Positions 22,034 through 33,861 of a stretch of 64,000 nt of DNA are shown in pieces. The notes under the pieces were generated by a model. It had not been told where the DNA came from. It made no database searches and was given only the letters and a program-made list of their open reading frames with translations. The DNA is from Limnanthes douglasii subsp. nivea (taxonomy: Eukaryota; Streptophyta; Magnoliopsida; Brassicales; Limnanthaceae): the NCBI GenBank assembly GCA_036936605.1, contig JAUPFV010000003.1:146662997-146726996 (forward strand), in the 5' to 3' direction. Each line of letters starts with the position of its first letter. The first letter of the stretch is position 1. The translations under genes and the position numbers were made by a program.

Positions 22034-22229
22034 TTTAAAAAATACATCGCGCAAGATAGCATATAAAGCTACATGCAACAGTAAAGTACAGTTATCATCT
22101 TCAACAACACATGTAAGTTATAAACGCCATTAGAGAACCTGTACCAAATCTCGACTTCGAAAAAAATTTAAAAAACTGGTTTCAACAAGGTCTAAACAAA
22201 AACAAGACTTTAATGTAAAAAGAGTAAAC

Positions 22230-22705
22230 TTTTTTTAGGTAATAGACTTATATTTGATAAATTGAAAAATTGAAAGTAACAAGGCGGGAAATATCCCTCC
22301 AAAACAAAAACAAACCCTAACTAAGGATTTAAGAACAAAACCCTAAGAAGACAACAACACTGACAATAGGCTGCCTCCCATTAACCAAACAAAACTTGAA
22401 CAAACAAGCCAAGAGAAACAAGAGACCCAATCCATCCAGATTAATAAATCCAGCCAAAAAAGAGTCTATTGGAGCCAACAAGAACCCTTTATCAACACCA
22501 CAAACAGCAACCACCAGCCACCAGAGCTTCAACTCACCAATCAATCGAACTGTCTTGTGGGAAACTAGCGAACAGCAGCATCAGCACAGCCAGCTAGCAA
22601 TAATACTCAGGCTTCACAGGCATAGAGCACCAATCGAACAACAACTCAGCAGCATCATGACCAGCAAAACATCAGAAAAACCAATAATCAGCACTTGAAA
22701 CAAAC
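22230..22705 (-). other. LINE 3' UTR and short A tail
   Basis: Follows the ORF2 stop on the minus strand and ends TCTATTACCTAAAAAAA. Frames in it are unsupported. Confidence 0.6.
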
Positions 22706-25700
22706 TCAATCTGGAGTATCAATATAAGGTAAACCAAGACTTTCAAGAACTAGAATAGATTTCAAGGCAGTAGGAGCATTATCAAACACATATTCAATTT
22801 TGAGTTTACATTTTAAAGTCCATCGCGCCAGCCAGTCGGCTGCACGATTTTGGTTCCTAAAGACATGCTTAATGGTCATAGTAAAAGTCAGCAATAATCT
22901 ACAACAATTTATGACCGGGAAAAGAGACCAGTGAAGAGCACCCATATTATCATTCTCAATGAAGTTAACTAGCAAAGAAGAATCAGTTTCAACATCAACG
23001 GAAAAGAAACCCTTAGAGTTACAAGTAGCCAAACCATCCATTAAAGCCCTTGCTTCAGCCATAATAGGAGACAATTTGCCATAGACATTACCACCAGCAT
23101 AAATGAGGTTACCTTCAGAGTCTCTGATAATGTAACCAGCATTGGCTTCACCATTAAAAACCACAGAAGCATCAGTGTTAAGCTTATACCTACCCACTGA
23201 AGGAGGAATCCACTGCAGTACAATAGGTCTAGAAAATGAGTTATAACACAAATTTAAGAAACCCAGTCTTTTAGCAGCAGAACTATCGTTAGACCAATGC
23301 TTAAACTTGAACATATCAGCAGCATACATGTAATAAATTATTCTCTGAACATCCTTAATGATAATATTAGAAGAAACAAACTTGTTTTTAAACTTACAAT
23401 GATTTCTATGCTTCCAAATGGTACTGTAAACAATAGAAGGAATTACATTTCTAATATGATTCTTCTTATTAGAGCTACCAAACCAAGTTCTAGACATATG
23501 GACAGGAGTCATATATCTATAAATCATAATGTTAAAGAGCTCAGCAAAATGCAACCAGACTGACCAAGCAATCTCACAAGAAATAAAAACATGCTGAGTA
23601 GTTTCACAATTAAGACAGAACTAACATTTAGAAGCAATATGCATGTGTCTTTTCATAAGGATCGAGTCAGTAGACATGTAGTTTTTAACTAGCTTCCAAT
23701 GAATAAAAGAATGCTTTTTAGGAGTTAAATCATTCCAGATTTTGTGAAACAAACTAGACTCAGTGTAATGAGATCTAATAAAGTCCCAAGTATGCTTAAA
23801 ACTGAAGAAGCCAGTAGAGGATAAAGTCCATAAAATCTTGTCCTTTCTATTGTGATTTATAATGCAGTTTTTTATACGAACACTATCTTCATTACTAATA
23901 AGATTGACTATACAATCCAGATCCCACTGATTATTAGACCAATAAGCATTAACCTTCTCCTGATGAAACCAACTATTATCAATAGAATTATCAAGATAAA
24001 GAAGGGGATCAGAACCTGACCATCTATCCAGCCAAAAGTCTATATTTCCTTCACCTAAAGACCAACTAACAAACTGATCAGCAGTAGACTGAATCTTCTT
24101 GAGCCTATTCCAAACCATAGAGCCTTTGATGCTACTGCTCAGCTGCAAAGGATGTTTCTTATTGCAATAAATATCATGAATCAGATTGGCCCAGAGCAAT
24201 TTATTGTCCCTAAACTGCAACCAAAGCTTACAAGAAGTAGTCATTTGAACATCAGGTAAATCTCTAATATTAAGACCCCCCCCCCCCTCCTTATACGTTT
24301 TACAAACCGATTTCCAACTACACCAATGTATTTTATGCTCAAAACCAGTAGAACCCCAAAGAAAAGCATTGAAAGCTTTTTCAATTTTTTTAATAACAGT
24401 ACAAGGGATAACATTGCTATACATCCAATATAGAACGATATTCATAAGAACAGCATTAATGAGAGTGATTCTACCAGATAAAGAAAGATGCTTTGATTCC
24501 CAATCCACAATTCTATTTTTAATCTTTTTAAGAAGGTTAGTATAAATGACAGATTTGTTGTTAGTGCTTATGGTTATACCAAGGTAATCAGTAGGAAGCA
24601 TAGTAGAGTTAAAGTCAGTAACATTAGAAATTGAACTAATGCTATCATCATTCATACCACTAGCAATGATCACCTTAGTCTTACTTTTATTAATCACCTG
24701 CCCAGAGACTTCTTGATACTCCTGCAAGAAAGCATTAAGTGATGCTAAAGAAGCATCCTTACAGTTAGTAAACAAGAGGATATCGTCAGCAAAAGCCAGG
24801 CTACTAATACATAACTTGCTGCGACATTTGTATCTCAAACCTTTATTATCCTTAAAGAGTAAAGAAACACCCCTCAACAAAACCTCCTCTGCTATAATGA
24901 ACAGGCTAGGCGAAAGGGGATCACCCTCCCTGAGACCCTTAGCAGTCTTAAAGAAAACATATGAGGCTCCATTCACCAATATAGAGACAAAAACATTAGT
25001 AATCATGCTGCTAATTAACCTAACAAATCTATTGGATAAGCCAAAACAAGTTAAAACTTTAAAAAGGAAAGAATGGCTAAGCTTATCAAAACCTTTACAC
25101 ATATCCAACTGAATGACAATGTTCTTATGCTTAACTTTTCTATTCAAGTCATACAGGAGCTCCTTGGCAGTTAAAATATTTGAGTGAATAGAACTGCCCG
25201 GGATAAACCCACCTTGGGAACTAGAGATTACTTTAGGAAGAAGAATAACAAGTCTGTCATTCAGAATCTTAGCCATAATACGATTAAGAAGAGTGCAAAG
25301 ACTTATAGGCCGGTAGTCACTCCAACTAGAGGGGTTATTAGACTTAGGAATGAGACATATGCCAGTAGCAAGAATGCCTCTGGGGATATGATAGCCTCTA
25401 ATAAAGTGATGGAGAGCAGATATCGAATCACTTTTAATAATGCTCCAACATTTTTTATAAAAAAACAGATTAAACCCATCCATACCTGCCATGCTAGATG
25501 CTTTTAAATTGTTGATTGTATTGTAAACTTCCTCCTCACTAGGCAGATTGAGCAGACTCTTATTATCTTCAGGAGTAATGACACAAGGAATAACATCAAA
25601 AATGCTATGATTGAGCTTCTGCAATTCATCTTGTTTATCCTCGTAAGGGCTACAAGCAAGAGCAGAAGTGAAGAAATCAACAACAGATTGACCAATAGAG

Positions 25701-26846
25701 TCTTTATCAGTTATCCAAACATTATTTTCCTTAATTCCATTAATGGCACTCCTCCTCCTTTTCTTAGAAACATAGTTGTGAAACAGCTTAGTACTTCTGT
25801 CACCATCTCTGATCCACTCCACATTACACTTCTGCAGCCAATACTCCTCCTCCATCTTATAAGCATTCATAAGCATAACATTAACCTTATTCAACTCTTC
25901 CTTAGATTGATTAGAATTGAGATTCTGATGCAAGATATCCACCATGAGAACCTCATCCTCCAAAGCTTGAATCTTACTAAAAATGTTTCCAAAATGCTGC
26001 TTATTCCAATCAACAAGAACAGCTTTAAGCCTTTTAAGCTTAAGCCAAAACTTGCTCAAAGGATCACTATCAATATCCTGCCTCCAACTATCAGCCACAA
26101 TAGATAAAAACCCTTCATCAAGAAGCCACATATTTTGAAATCTAAAAACTCTTTCTAGAACTATAATTCAAAGAAGAACAATTAACAATGATAGCCATAT
26201 GATCAGAACCTGTTTTAGGCTTATGAATAACATTGGTATTATTGAAGACATCATTCAAAGAGTTGTTTATAAATACCCAATCCAGACGTCTCCACTTCGT
26301 CTTGTTAGACCAAGTGAACCTCGACCCAGCATAACAAGCATCCATAAGATAGCAATCACTCAACATTTTATTAAAATCATCAGCACTGTTTTGACAAAAC
26401 GTAGAACAGCCAATCTTGTCATCTATAAAACTGATTGAATTAAAATCTCCACACACAAGCCAAGCTTTAGTATCACAAGAAATGACATGCAAAGTATCCC
26501 ACAAATCAATTCTATTTAAACGCTGGCATTTAGCATAGACAAAAGTTAAAAGAAAGCTTTTATCTAGAGAACTAAGAGCAGCCTCAATATGCAAACATTG
26601 GATATGATCAAGCAAAATGTTAACAGATATGTTATCATTCCAGAAAATCCAAATCTTATTAGAAATGTTAGAAGCACCATTGTTAAAACCAATTTTAGAA
26701 GCACAAGTAAGCAGATTATCTTTACTTATTAAAGGCTCTTGAATCACAACTAAATCAACCCTATTAACTCTAATGAGATGCTTAAATCTCCTAAAAGAAG
26801 ATTTATTTCTAATGCCTCGAATATTCCAGTTAAGAATACTAATCAT
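22706..26846 (-). pseudogene. LINE ORF2: endonuclease, reverse transcriptase, RNase H (two lesions)
   Basis: Three pieces of one frame. 26846-26142 is the endonuclease (LNWNIRG, VIQEPL, CGDFNSI, GSDHMAI all present). 26131-23621 is RT with the FADD active site (LAFADDILLF), the template block REGDPLSPSLF and a C-terminal zinc-ribbon. 23554-22706 continues in frame into an RNase H domain (LNTDAS, MAEARALMDGL, NQNRAADWLA). The first break is a one-base frame change at about 26150-26140 between endonuclease and RT. The second is a TAG at 23623-23621 inside the zinc-ribbon. The catalytic residues look intact, so inactivation is recent. Its start overlaps the end of ORF1 by 8 bases. Confidence 0.9.
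24282..24295 (+). repeat. C homopolymer (about 12 C) in the LINE
   Basis: Encodes part of a Gly run on the minus strand in the RT C-terminal region. A slippage- and sequencing-prone tract. The frame is preserved here. Confidence 0.8.
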
Positions 26847-28416
26847 AGTTAAGAGAACGTTTAGAGTTACGTGTTGTTATAGACAATTGATGGGAACTCC
26901 TGATCAGCTTCTTCTTCTTAGCTTGCTTAAGCTGTCTGTCAATTATAGTTGTGAAGTCCTCCTCCTCCTCAGATGAGTCTTTCCTGTGAATCCTACTTCT
27001 GGTTATTCTTTTAACAGGTTGAGCACTCCTAGAGCCCAGCAACTGACTTCTTGAAGAAACTTGAGAACTCTCACCACCAACTTTAGGAGAAGAAAACTCA
27101 GAAGCTAAATTTTCATAGTCCTGGTGATTAGTATTCCCCAGAGTTTGAAGAGCACCAATCATTTCTTCATGTTTGTTATTATTATCCTCAACATCTTGAG
27201 AACCAGACCCACCTTCTTGAGGATCCATCACACCCTTAACACCTTCAACTTCTCTGACACCTCCTGAATGAACAAGTTGGTGAGAGCCAGCCTTCTTTTC
27301 CTCCACACAGCCCCAAAAAGGAGAAGATGGCAGACTCCCAAGATTTGAGTTCTTGGGAGAAAGAGTATTTATATCTTTAACTTTAACACTTTCCAAGACA
27401 CTATAACCAAATTCCATCGTTTGAATAGCACCTTCCATATTAATTCTAGAAGACATAGCATTAACTTCACAGTCAAGCCCTTCAACAGTTTTGAAACTGT
27501 CCAACTTCTCAGCATCAGCTTCAACAGACCCAGCATTAATAACAACTTTCTTGGCAAAGTCTTCAGCATTTTCATTGTCCAACTGTTTACTCTCAACCAT
27601 AACAGACTTCTTGGATTCTTCAAGACCTTTGCGCTTCTTGCATTTATCAATTCCATGACCAATATGAAAGCAAGACTTACAATACTGATGGAGGTTTAAG
27701 TACGAAATACGCACCCAGCAACCATGATTGCTACCAAATCCCACCCAAACATCGTAGAAAAGCTTACTAGTTAAATCCAATTCAATCCTAGCCAAACAAT
27801 GATTGTAGAAGGCCCTATTTTTGGATGGAACCTTGATCTGCATAAGCCTTCCCAAATAAGAAGCCACATCAGAGACAATCTTCTCATTAAACAAGTGCTC
27901 AGGCAGATTCTCCATCTTGATCCATATAGGAGTAACAGGACTTTCATATTTAATATTAAAACCTTCCTCCCATTTCAAAAGCCTCATCATCGTGGAACCA
28001 ATCATCCACACATTTCTTCTCCACAGATTAGCCATATCATTATACGAATCAAACTCTATAAAGATATGTCTAGAGTCCTTAATCGTATAACTATAACCTT
28101 GAACAAAATGAAACTTGGCCAAAAAATCAAGCAACTGTTTTCTCTTAGGTAAACCAGTCGAACACTTACCAACAATAGTATGTTTTGACTTTGATTTCAG
28201 GTGATCTAAGAACCTATCATCATACTGCAAATGGACGTGATCATTCTTATATCTAACCTCCCCAGGGTTGAAAGAATCAACCAGACCTTTAGAGTCAGAA
28301 GTTACAGCCTCAACAAACGACTTCTTCCTCCATGGATTGCTTGTTTCAGCATTATTTTCCAAATCCTTAGTAGCAGATGAACTAAAAACCTCTTGCAAAG
28401 ATGGGAATTGATCCAT
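26839..28416 (-). CDS. LINE ORF1 protein (DUF4283, CCHC zinc knuckle)
   Basis: An intact 525-residue frame. Nucleic-acid-binding, Gag-like protein that packages LINE RNA. A DUF4283-type domain lies at about residues 55-215 (MRLLKWEEGF, TPVWIKMENLPEHLF-like block near 155-170). A zinc knuckle CKSCFHIGHGIDKC (C-x2-C-x4-H-x4-C) sits near residue 245. A long acidic/serine-rich middle and a basic C-terminus rich in Arg and Lys follow. The final codons overlap the ORF2 start as ATGATTAG, which suggests coupled reinitiation. No lesion seen. Confidence 0.88.
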   Translation of the reverse strand: MDQFPSLQEVFSSSATKDLENNAETSNPWRKKSFVEAVTSDSKGLVDSFNPGEVRYKNDHVHLQYDDRFLDHLKSKSKHTIVGKCSTGLPKRKQLLDFLAKFHFVQGYSYTIKDSRHIFIEFDSYNDMANLWRRNVWMIGSTMMRLLKWEEGFNIKYESPVTPIWIKMENLPEHLFNEKIVSDVASYLGRLMQIKVPSKNRAFYNHCLARIELDLTSKLFYDVWVGFGSNHGCWVRISYLNLHQYCKSCFHIGHGIDKCKKRKGLEESKKSVMVESKQLDNENAEDFAKKVVINAGSVEADAEKLDSFKTVEGLDCEVNAMSSRINMEGAIQTMEFGYSVLESVKVKDINTLSPKNSNLGSLPSSPFWGCVEEKKAGSHQLVHSGGVREVEGVKGVMDPQEGGSGSQDVEDNNNKHEEMIGALQTLGNTNHQDYENLASEFSSPKVGGESSQVSSRSQLLGSRSAQPVKRITRSRIHRKDSSEEEEDFTTIIDRQLKQAKKKKLIRSSHQLSITTRNSKRSLNYD

Positions 28417-28479
28417 AAGAAACAGAAAGAATACTTCATCAGGAGATGAAGATCAAGAAGAGAGAATAAAATCTTGTTT

Positions 28480-28975
28480 CTTGGAGCTCAAGCATTTTGT
28501 TTCTTGGAGTTGAAATTAGTCAAAATGGTTTTAGACTATGTTGTTGAAGCTTCAATACTACAACTCGTAAAAAAAGTAAACTTGAAATCTTTGAAAACAA
28601 AAAAACAAGGAACTAAGAAAACCCATGAACTAACAAAAGTTGGAAAAAAAAACACAGCTTCTATTCGTAAAAAGCATAACAAAAGAAGGGAAAAAAGAGA
28701 ATAAAGCACATTTGAGGGTATTTCAGGAAGGGAAATATTAGATGGGTATTAGAAAGGAATTAGTTTGGTGAGATGGGTATTTAGTAGGCATAGAAAATAG
28801 TTGGGGTACTAGATGATAATAAGTTTGGTGAGAAGGTATTTAGTGTGACATTTCCCTTATATTTATTCAAATTCCACAATATTTATTTTCGATCATCGTT
28901 AACTATTTACGTTTTGTATGGTTAAAATTTCGTTTCATATTATTTATATAACTTCTAATTACTTACCGCAGCCAT

Positions 28976-29015
<40 letters not shown>

Positions 29016-30200
29016 GTAGGTGATTTATCTGTGAGTATAATTAGTAGAAAAGATCGTAAAAATTAGATATTGATAACATAAAATAATAGAAAAAATATGA
29101 TAAAATCTATGAGGTACTAAAAGAAATAGGATAAGTAAGTGGTAAACGTGGATCTATAAAATTGAAGAAACAGATAATATGTATTTAAGGGGAAAAAGTG
29201 GTATTTCATCAGTTTTTTTGTTAAAACCTTACGGATTTTTAATATTGTTATATTTATAGGTTGTGCTTTAGACTATAAGTCTGTATGAGTTTTGAGTCTG
29301 AGGTATGAGTTCTCCAACGTGGTTTTGATTTTTATGGATTAATATTTTTGTTTTAAGGTTCTACACCTAAAGCTTCTATTTATGGGTTTTAACCTATTGG
29401 GTTAGGCACTGAAAATTAAACTCTTAGTATTAGCCATAATAGTCATTGGAAGAGAATCGAGAGAAGCGTGTAGTTTTGAGTATTTCACATATGGTCGAAC
29501 ATTGGCGAGTCCAAAACGTTAAGATTTATGTATGAAGTTCATTGTCGAATATTGTTTGAGCTGGTTGTGCGGTAGGAATTGTCTGTGTGGAACCAATTGT
29601 TTGTCAAGCTGAGTTACCGATTATGAATGGACTTGTACCTACTTCGTTAAAACTTTCGTTGGTCAAAACCTTCATTCAGGAAAAATCTATTTTACCAAAG
29701 AAAAAAATGCACGCATGAATAGCAATTCTTTAATTTCTTTTATATTATGGTAGTTGGTTATCTTGTGGGCAGGTCTCACAATCAGGTTTGAATTTGTAAG
29801 AAGTTAAGAATTTTTATTTAAAAGTAACTTCATTTTGCCTTTGAGGTATGAACGTAACTCATAGTCATTTTGAAGTATGAATAATAATTAAGGTGAGAGG
29901 TCATATGTTTAAGAATATTAGTTGTTGATCCATGTCATGATCAAGTTGAAGCGAAAAAAGTGGTTGTACCATTTGATGTGTGAAGTATGACCAATCATTC
30001 GAAGCTTATAACTAGCCTAATTGTTATAAATATGAGGTGTTACGGACTTGCCGTCGGAAACTTAAGGTAACCGGAGCTTTGATGTTTGATGTGACATAAA
30101 TATATCAAAAGATTTGAGTAATGGAGTTAATGATGAACCTTAAGAGTAGTTTTTCACCTTCGTGTCTTATTGTAAATGTTGAGATAATCTTGGATCTGCC
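28480..30200. other. no gene seen
   Basis: AT-rich sequence with one TA microsatellite. The block ttgtttcttggag is duplicated at about 28470 and 28497, and gagaaggtatttag/gagatgggtatttag at about 28770 and 28830. No recognisable coding domain. Confidence 0.45.
28979..29011. repeat. TA microsatellite
   Basis: About 15 perfect TA units. Confidence 0.95.
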
Positions 30201-30344
30201 ACATCTTCAAATATTTGGGTGAGACTGACAGGAATCTTCCTATGGCTTTTGGGACTTTTACCTGATCCTTCATGTATCTTATTTTCAGAAATTCGAAAAG
30301 GTTTATTAGAAGACTCGTTACTATCGAAACTTGTCACTTATGTA

Positions 30345-30530
30345 GTATTTGCCATCTCTTTCGGACATTTCATCGAACGCCATGCGTGCATCTTCGACCG
30401 AACCATACCAAGTGTACATATGAACGAGTTTTCTGCAAAGGAACGAGTTGTTATCAAGGCCATTGATTTGAGTATGAGCGTGAGCTTGCTTTCCATCGCC
30501 GGGGAAGACGAACTCTTTTTACTCCTCTAA
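30345..30530 (-). pseudogene. pentatricopeptide-repeat (PPR) gene fragment
   Basis: On the minus strand about 55 codons read GKQAHAHTQINGLDNNSFL, then RKLVHMYTWYGSVEDA, then FDEMSERD. That is the boundary and body of PPR motifs of the plant PLS class (compare HxxxxxxGLxSNxFLxxKLVHMYxxCGSxxDAxxVFDE). No start codon is seen, and stop codons occur soon after. Adjacent sequence to 30200 has a short open stretch (KSHRKIPVSLTQIFEDVADP) that I do not recognise. A dispersed fragment, perhaps carried by a transposon. Confidence 0.6.
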
Positions 30531-30559
30531 ATTCAACAAATCGACCGGATGTTACAGTG

Positions 30560-31059
30560 GGGTAGAGAGGGGACTCTCCCTCGTTTGACTATCAATTATA
30601 TCAACAAATTTTATATACGAAATAGTATTAGGCTTTCTGTTAATAATATACACTATATTTGGAATTTCTAGAGGCCTTGGTGGTGGTAAAGACAGTCGTA
30701 AATGGTATCCACAGATATAATAATTTCCCACAAAGCCATTTGTTTCTGTATTTTTTGTTTTTTTACCTTAAGTTGGACAGGTCACGTTGAATATTATAAG
30801 TTTTATCCACCAGTTGAATACCATAATTTTTATCTACCACTTCAAATATTGGAAGAGATAAAAAATTTGATTTTGGTATTTTTTTTAAAAATTAAGGGTT
30901 TTATTTTCTTATCATCAACTAAATGTTTAACAATTTATTCGGTAGAAATTTCAAGAGAGGGGATTGTTTTGTTGTTTACCTTATTGAAATAAGGAGATAC
31001 GTTTATTGGTGTTACCCAATCTTTTTCGTCTTTAACAATGATTTCATCCTCATCGTCGT
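30560..31059. other. no gene seen
   Basis: AT-rich; only short frames. Confidence 0.4.
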
Positions 31060-31850
31060 AAACATCATAAATCGGATCTCCTACTCGGGTAGTCAGCCTC
31101 ATACTCATCAAAGAGTGAATGGTCGAGTATCAGCGAACCCTCCATGTCACCAGTAGCTACTTGATGGATCTCCTTCCCCTTTGGTTTTTCCAAATTGTAG
31201 TTATGGCTGTGGTTGGATCCTGTCATTTGAATTTTTGGCTGGAGTTTGAAATCCGGTGGTAGTCAACCTTTCAATATCTTCTATCGCTTTCTTCATTTGA
31301 TGTCGCAGGGAATTCATCCATTCATCTATCTGCAATCAAAATTGACTGAATTCTTCACGGTTGACCGATCTGCGATTGGAAGAGTGGACTTCTCCTGCAA
31401 GGATCTCTTTGGCGACATACCTTTGTTACCCACGTCGTATGAGCTCTGTCACTCTGATACCAATATGATGGAGACTTGTGTCGAATCACAGTCGTCGGCT
31501 GTAGAAATCAAGAAGAATCAATAAGAAAGATACAAAATAATATATATATATATACCTAACCCTATGTTATAATATAAGAGACTGGAAGGCTCAAAGAAAA
31601 ATCTCAATTTTTATTCATCAAAGTCTAAAAACAAAAGTAGGGGTTGAGGCGCCTTAAGTAGGAATGGCCCAAATCCATAATACAAAATATATAAACAAAA
31701 ATAAATATAATAAAATAGTATCCTATTAAATCTGAATGTAATCATATTTAATTTTCTATCTTAAATAAATCCTTAAAATATAAAAAATAAAACTAAAAAT
31801 AAAACATTTAAATAATTGAATTTAGATAGTGAGCTACATCAGTCGTGTGA
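31060..31850 (-). mobile_element. chromovirus-like Ty3/gypsy relic: LTR end, primer site, start of gag
   Basis: On the minus strand a primer site TGGTATCAGAG (31462-31452, complementary to initiator Met tRNA) lies between a probable LTR remnant (31465 to about 31850) and a gag start at 31418. The gag start reads MSPKRSLQEKSTLPIADRS and is then full of stops. It is clearly related to the gag start of the element at 59.7-64 kb (KSTLPIAESI at 60285). The pol part is missing. Confidence 0.6.
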
Positions 31851-32405
31851 GGTAATTTGTGTTGGATCAAGAGTTGCAAACATTAGAGTATTATGTATCA
31901 CATAACCCCTTGATGGATCTTATTCTACTCTTAAAGAGTTATCTACGTACCAATTTAACCTATATAACTTTAGGACACTCTTGTAATCTTATTATAGATT
32001 TTATTAGCTAAAAAGTCTTATTCAAATCATTTTCCATGTATATTTTTTCGTTCTGGTAATGTTCGTATGATTTTCCTTATTTACCTCATACTTCATAATA
32101 TTTGCATATCATATCGTCATCCCCTCTTTAAGGTATACATCGCCATTCATTTATATTATTTTTGTCATATTCATTTTAAAGGATACCCTGTTATATATAT
32201 GCATCGATGTCGTCATGATTTTTTTAATGTATATCTCATATGTTCAAATACATGTCTAATTATATTTAGATACTCCATAAGCGGTATCACGCACACTCGT
32301 ATTATGAAACTTTACATCTCTATTAAAGGTATAAACCACATAGCGGGATAGAGTCTTATTTGGAAAATCACATAATTACATTCAAACAAAATTGAATTTT
32401 TATTT
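31851..32405. other. no gene seen
   Basis: AT-rich flank left of the copia complex. Confidence 0.4.
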
Positions 32406-32664
32406 TGTTATTATGTATTCATCATAGGGTTATAAACCTTGAATAATTCTTGAGGGCTAATCTCTCTAGTGCTGATATATCGCAATCTATAGTGAAAGAT
32501 TATTTATTTTGTTTCGACAAGGAATCAATTACGACGATTCTCGTAGTTTGCTAGGTTATTGATTTCTATATTATGAGGATAAAAGATATGAGCCTAAAAG
32601 GAACAATAGCTTAAGAATAATTGTATCAAAGGATTGGAGGTAGAGGTGATGAGAGAGTTGAGAG

Positions 32665-32673
32665 AAGTTGCAG
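32665..32673 (+). repeat. 9-bp target duplication, left
   Basis: AAGTTGCAG, repeated at 33642-33650. Confidence 0.8.
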
Positions 32674-33641
32674 GGGTGAAGTTATTTCCTCCACCATATT
32701 TTTTATTTCCTCCATATTTCAAAATGAAAAAAAGACTTATCATTTGCATTTACTATCTTGTCCTCATTTTACCTTCTAATTTATAACTTGATGTCATTAA
32801 CCATTATGAAACCCTTATATTAACAAACACGTGATTTAGCCAAATTAAATACAACATATATGATTTAACTTCTAAAAACAAAAAAAACTTCAAAATTTAA
32901 AAGATTACTCATGGAAGAGGAAAACACTCAAACTAAAGATTTAACACCGGAGAACATCACTCAATCAACCAACCAGATAATTTAATATTGTTTTTTAGTT
33001 TTACATTCATGTAACTTGAGAATCTCTGTTAAAAACATATTTTCGAAAATCCCGATTTGTGTAGGTTTTAGCGGAAAACAATTAATTCTGAGACAGCAGT
33101 TAGGAATCAGGTGCTTTTTTCAAGAAAAAAACACCTTATTCCGAGGTGCTTACCTAATTCTGAGATGCCGTCTCGAAATTAGGTGCATTTAATCTGTTTT
33201 AATAAACAATGTTGTATTTTAAGTGTTGTTGTTTTTTAAAATAACGAATGATTTCTACCTTAGACGAATTCGAGAGAGACTGCCGTTTTTTGTCAAGATT
33301 AAAAGAGAAATCGAATAGTTGGTCATGGTTTGTTGTTTTTCAAGATTAGAAGAGAAATATTGAAGAGGAGACCGTCTTTATAGTGGCTAGGCTAGGGTTA
33401 GGGTTTATGAGGGATTGATGTGAGAAGCTAATAGGACTGGTTGGGTGTGTATAAGTAAATATGATGGAGATAGTTAGGATGATGGTAGAAATCGATGGAG
33501 TTGCTGGAGAATCAATGGGTTTTGAATAAAAATAAAGAAAAGGGTAAATAGGTTATTTTCTTTATGGAGGAAATAACAAAGTGGAGTTTCTTTTTATTTA
33601 TGGGGGAAATAAAAAATTTGATGGAGGAAATAGCTTCACCC
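32674..33641. mobile_element. MULE-type non-autonomous element (968 bp) in the copia LTR
   Basis: Inverted ends GGGTGAAGTTATTTCCTCC and (inverted right end) GGGTGAAGCTATTTCCTCC, flanked by perfect 9-bp copies AAGTTGCAG. Removing it restores continuity with the other LTR. Inside, a ~30-bp block (attctgaga..ttaggtgc) is imperfectly repeated at about 33088 and 33158. No transposase. Confidence 0.85.
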
Positions 33642-33650
33642 AAGTTGCAG
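33642..33650 (+). repeat. 9-bp target duplication, right
   Basis: AAGTTGCAG, identical to 32665-32673. Confidence 0.8.
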
Positions 33651-33861
33651 ATATAATGTGTTTTGAATATGATTATTTAATCCATCAATAAATCTAAAAT
33701 CCAAACTTATGACTTAGTTTTTTAATAATCATGTCTTACGAAACCGATTTTTATTTAATTCTTAAGTTTTAATAGTCCAATGTACTAGATATCGTAGGGG
33801 ACTACAACTTTTATTGGGCTTTTATGATCCAATAACTAATATTTTGGGTTAACGAGTAATC

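Larger units (their letters stand above)
21238..22110. mobile_element. foldback element with two opposed arrays of 23-bp repeats
   Basis: The left half is about 12 tandem copies of a 23-bp unit (gcgtcatagtcaaggaacatcta) from 21421 to 21708. The right half, 21723-22033, is about 13 units of the same period in the opposite strand: a 13-bp core tatgacgctagat plus a variable 10-bp tail. Outside the arrays the symmetry continues: tgcat..gcgcgatgtat at 21280-21310 and its inverse atacatcgcgc at 22043-22053. This suggests a non-autonomous TIR element with subterminal arrays. No coding frame and no clear target duplication, so outer borders are approximate. Confidence 0.6.
22230..28480 (-). mobile_element. 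nearly complete L1-type LINE
   Basis: A non-LTR retrotransposon with a 5' leader, ORF1 (28416-26839), ORF2 (26846-22706, two lesions), a ~0.47-kb 3' UTR and a seven-base A tail at 22236-22230. The domain order (Gag-like ORF1 with zinc knuckle; endonuclease, RT, zinc-ribbon, RNase H in ORF2) is that of plant L1 elements. The 5' border is approximate, and I could not find a matching target duplication. Much better preserved than the two other LINEs in the window. Confidence 0.9.

Noticed and set aside
27421..28152. Plus-strand frames of 92 and 117 codons
   Set aside because: Shadows of the intact LINE ORF1 on the minus strand.
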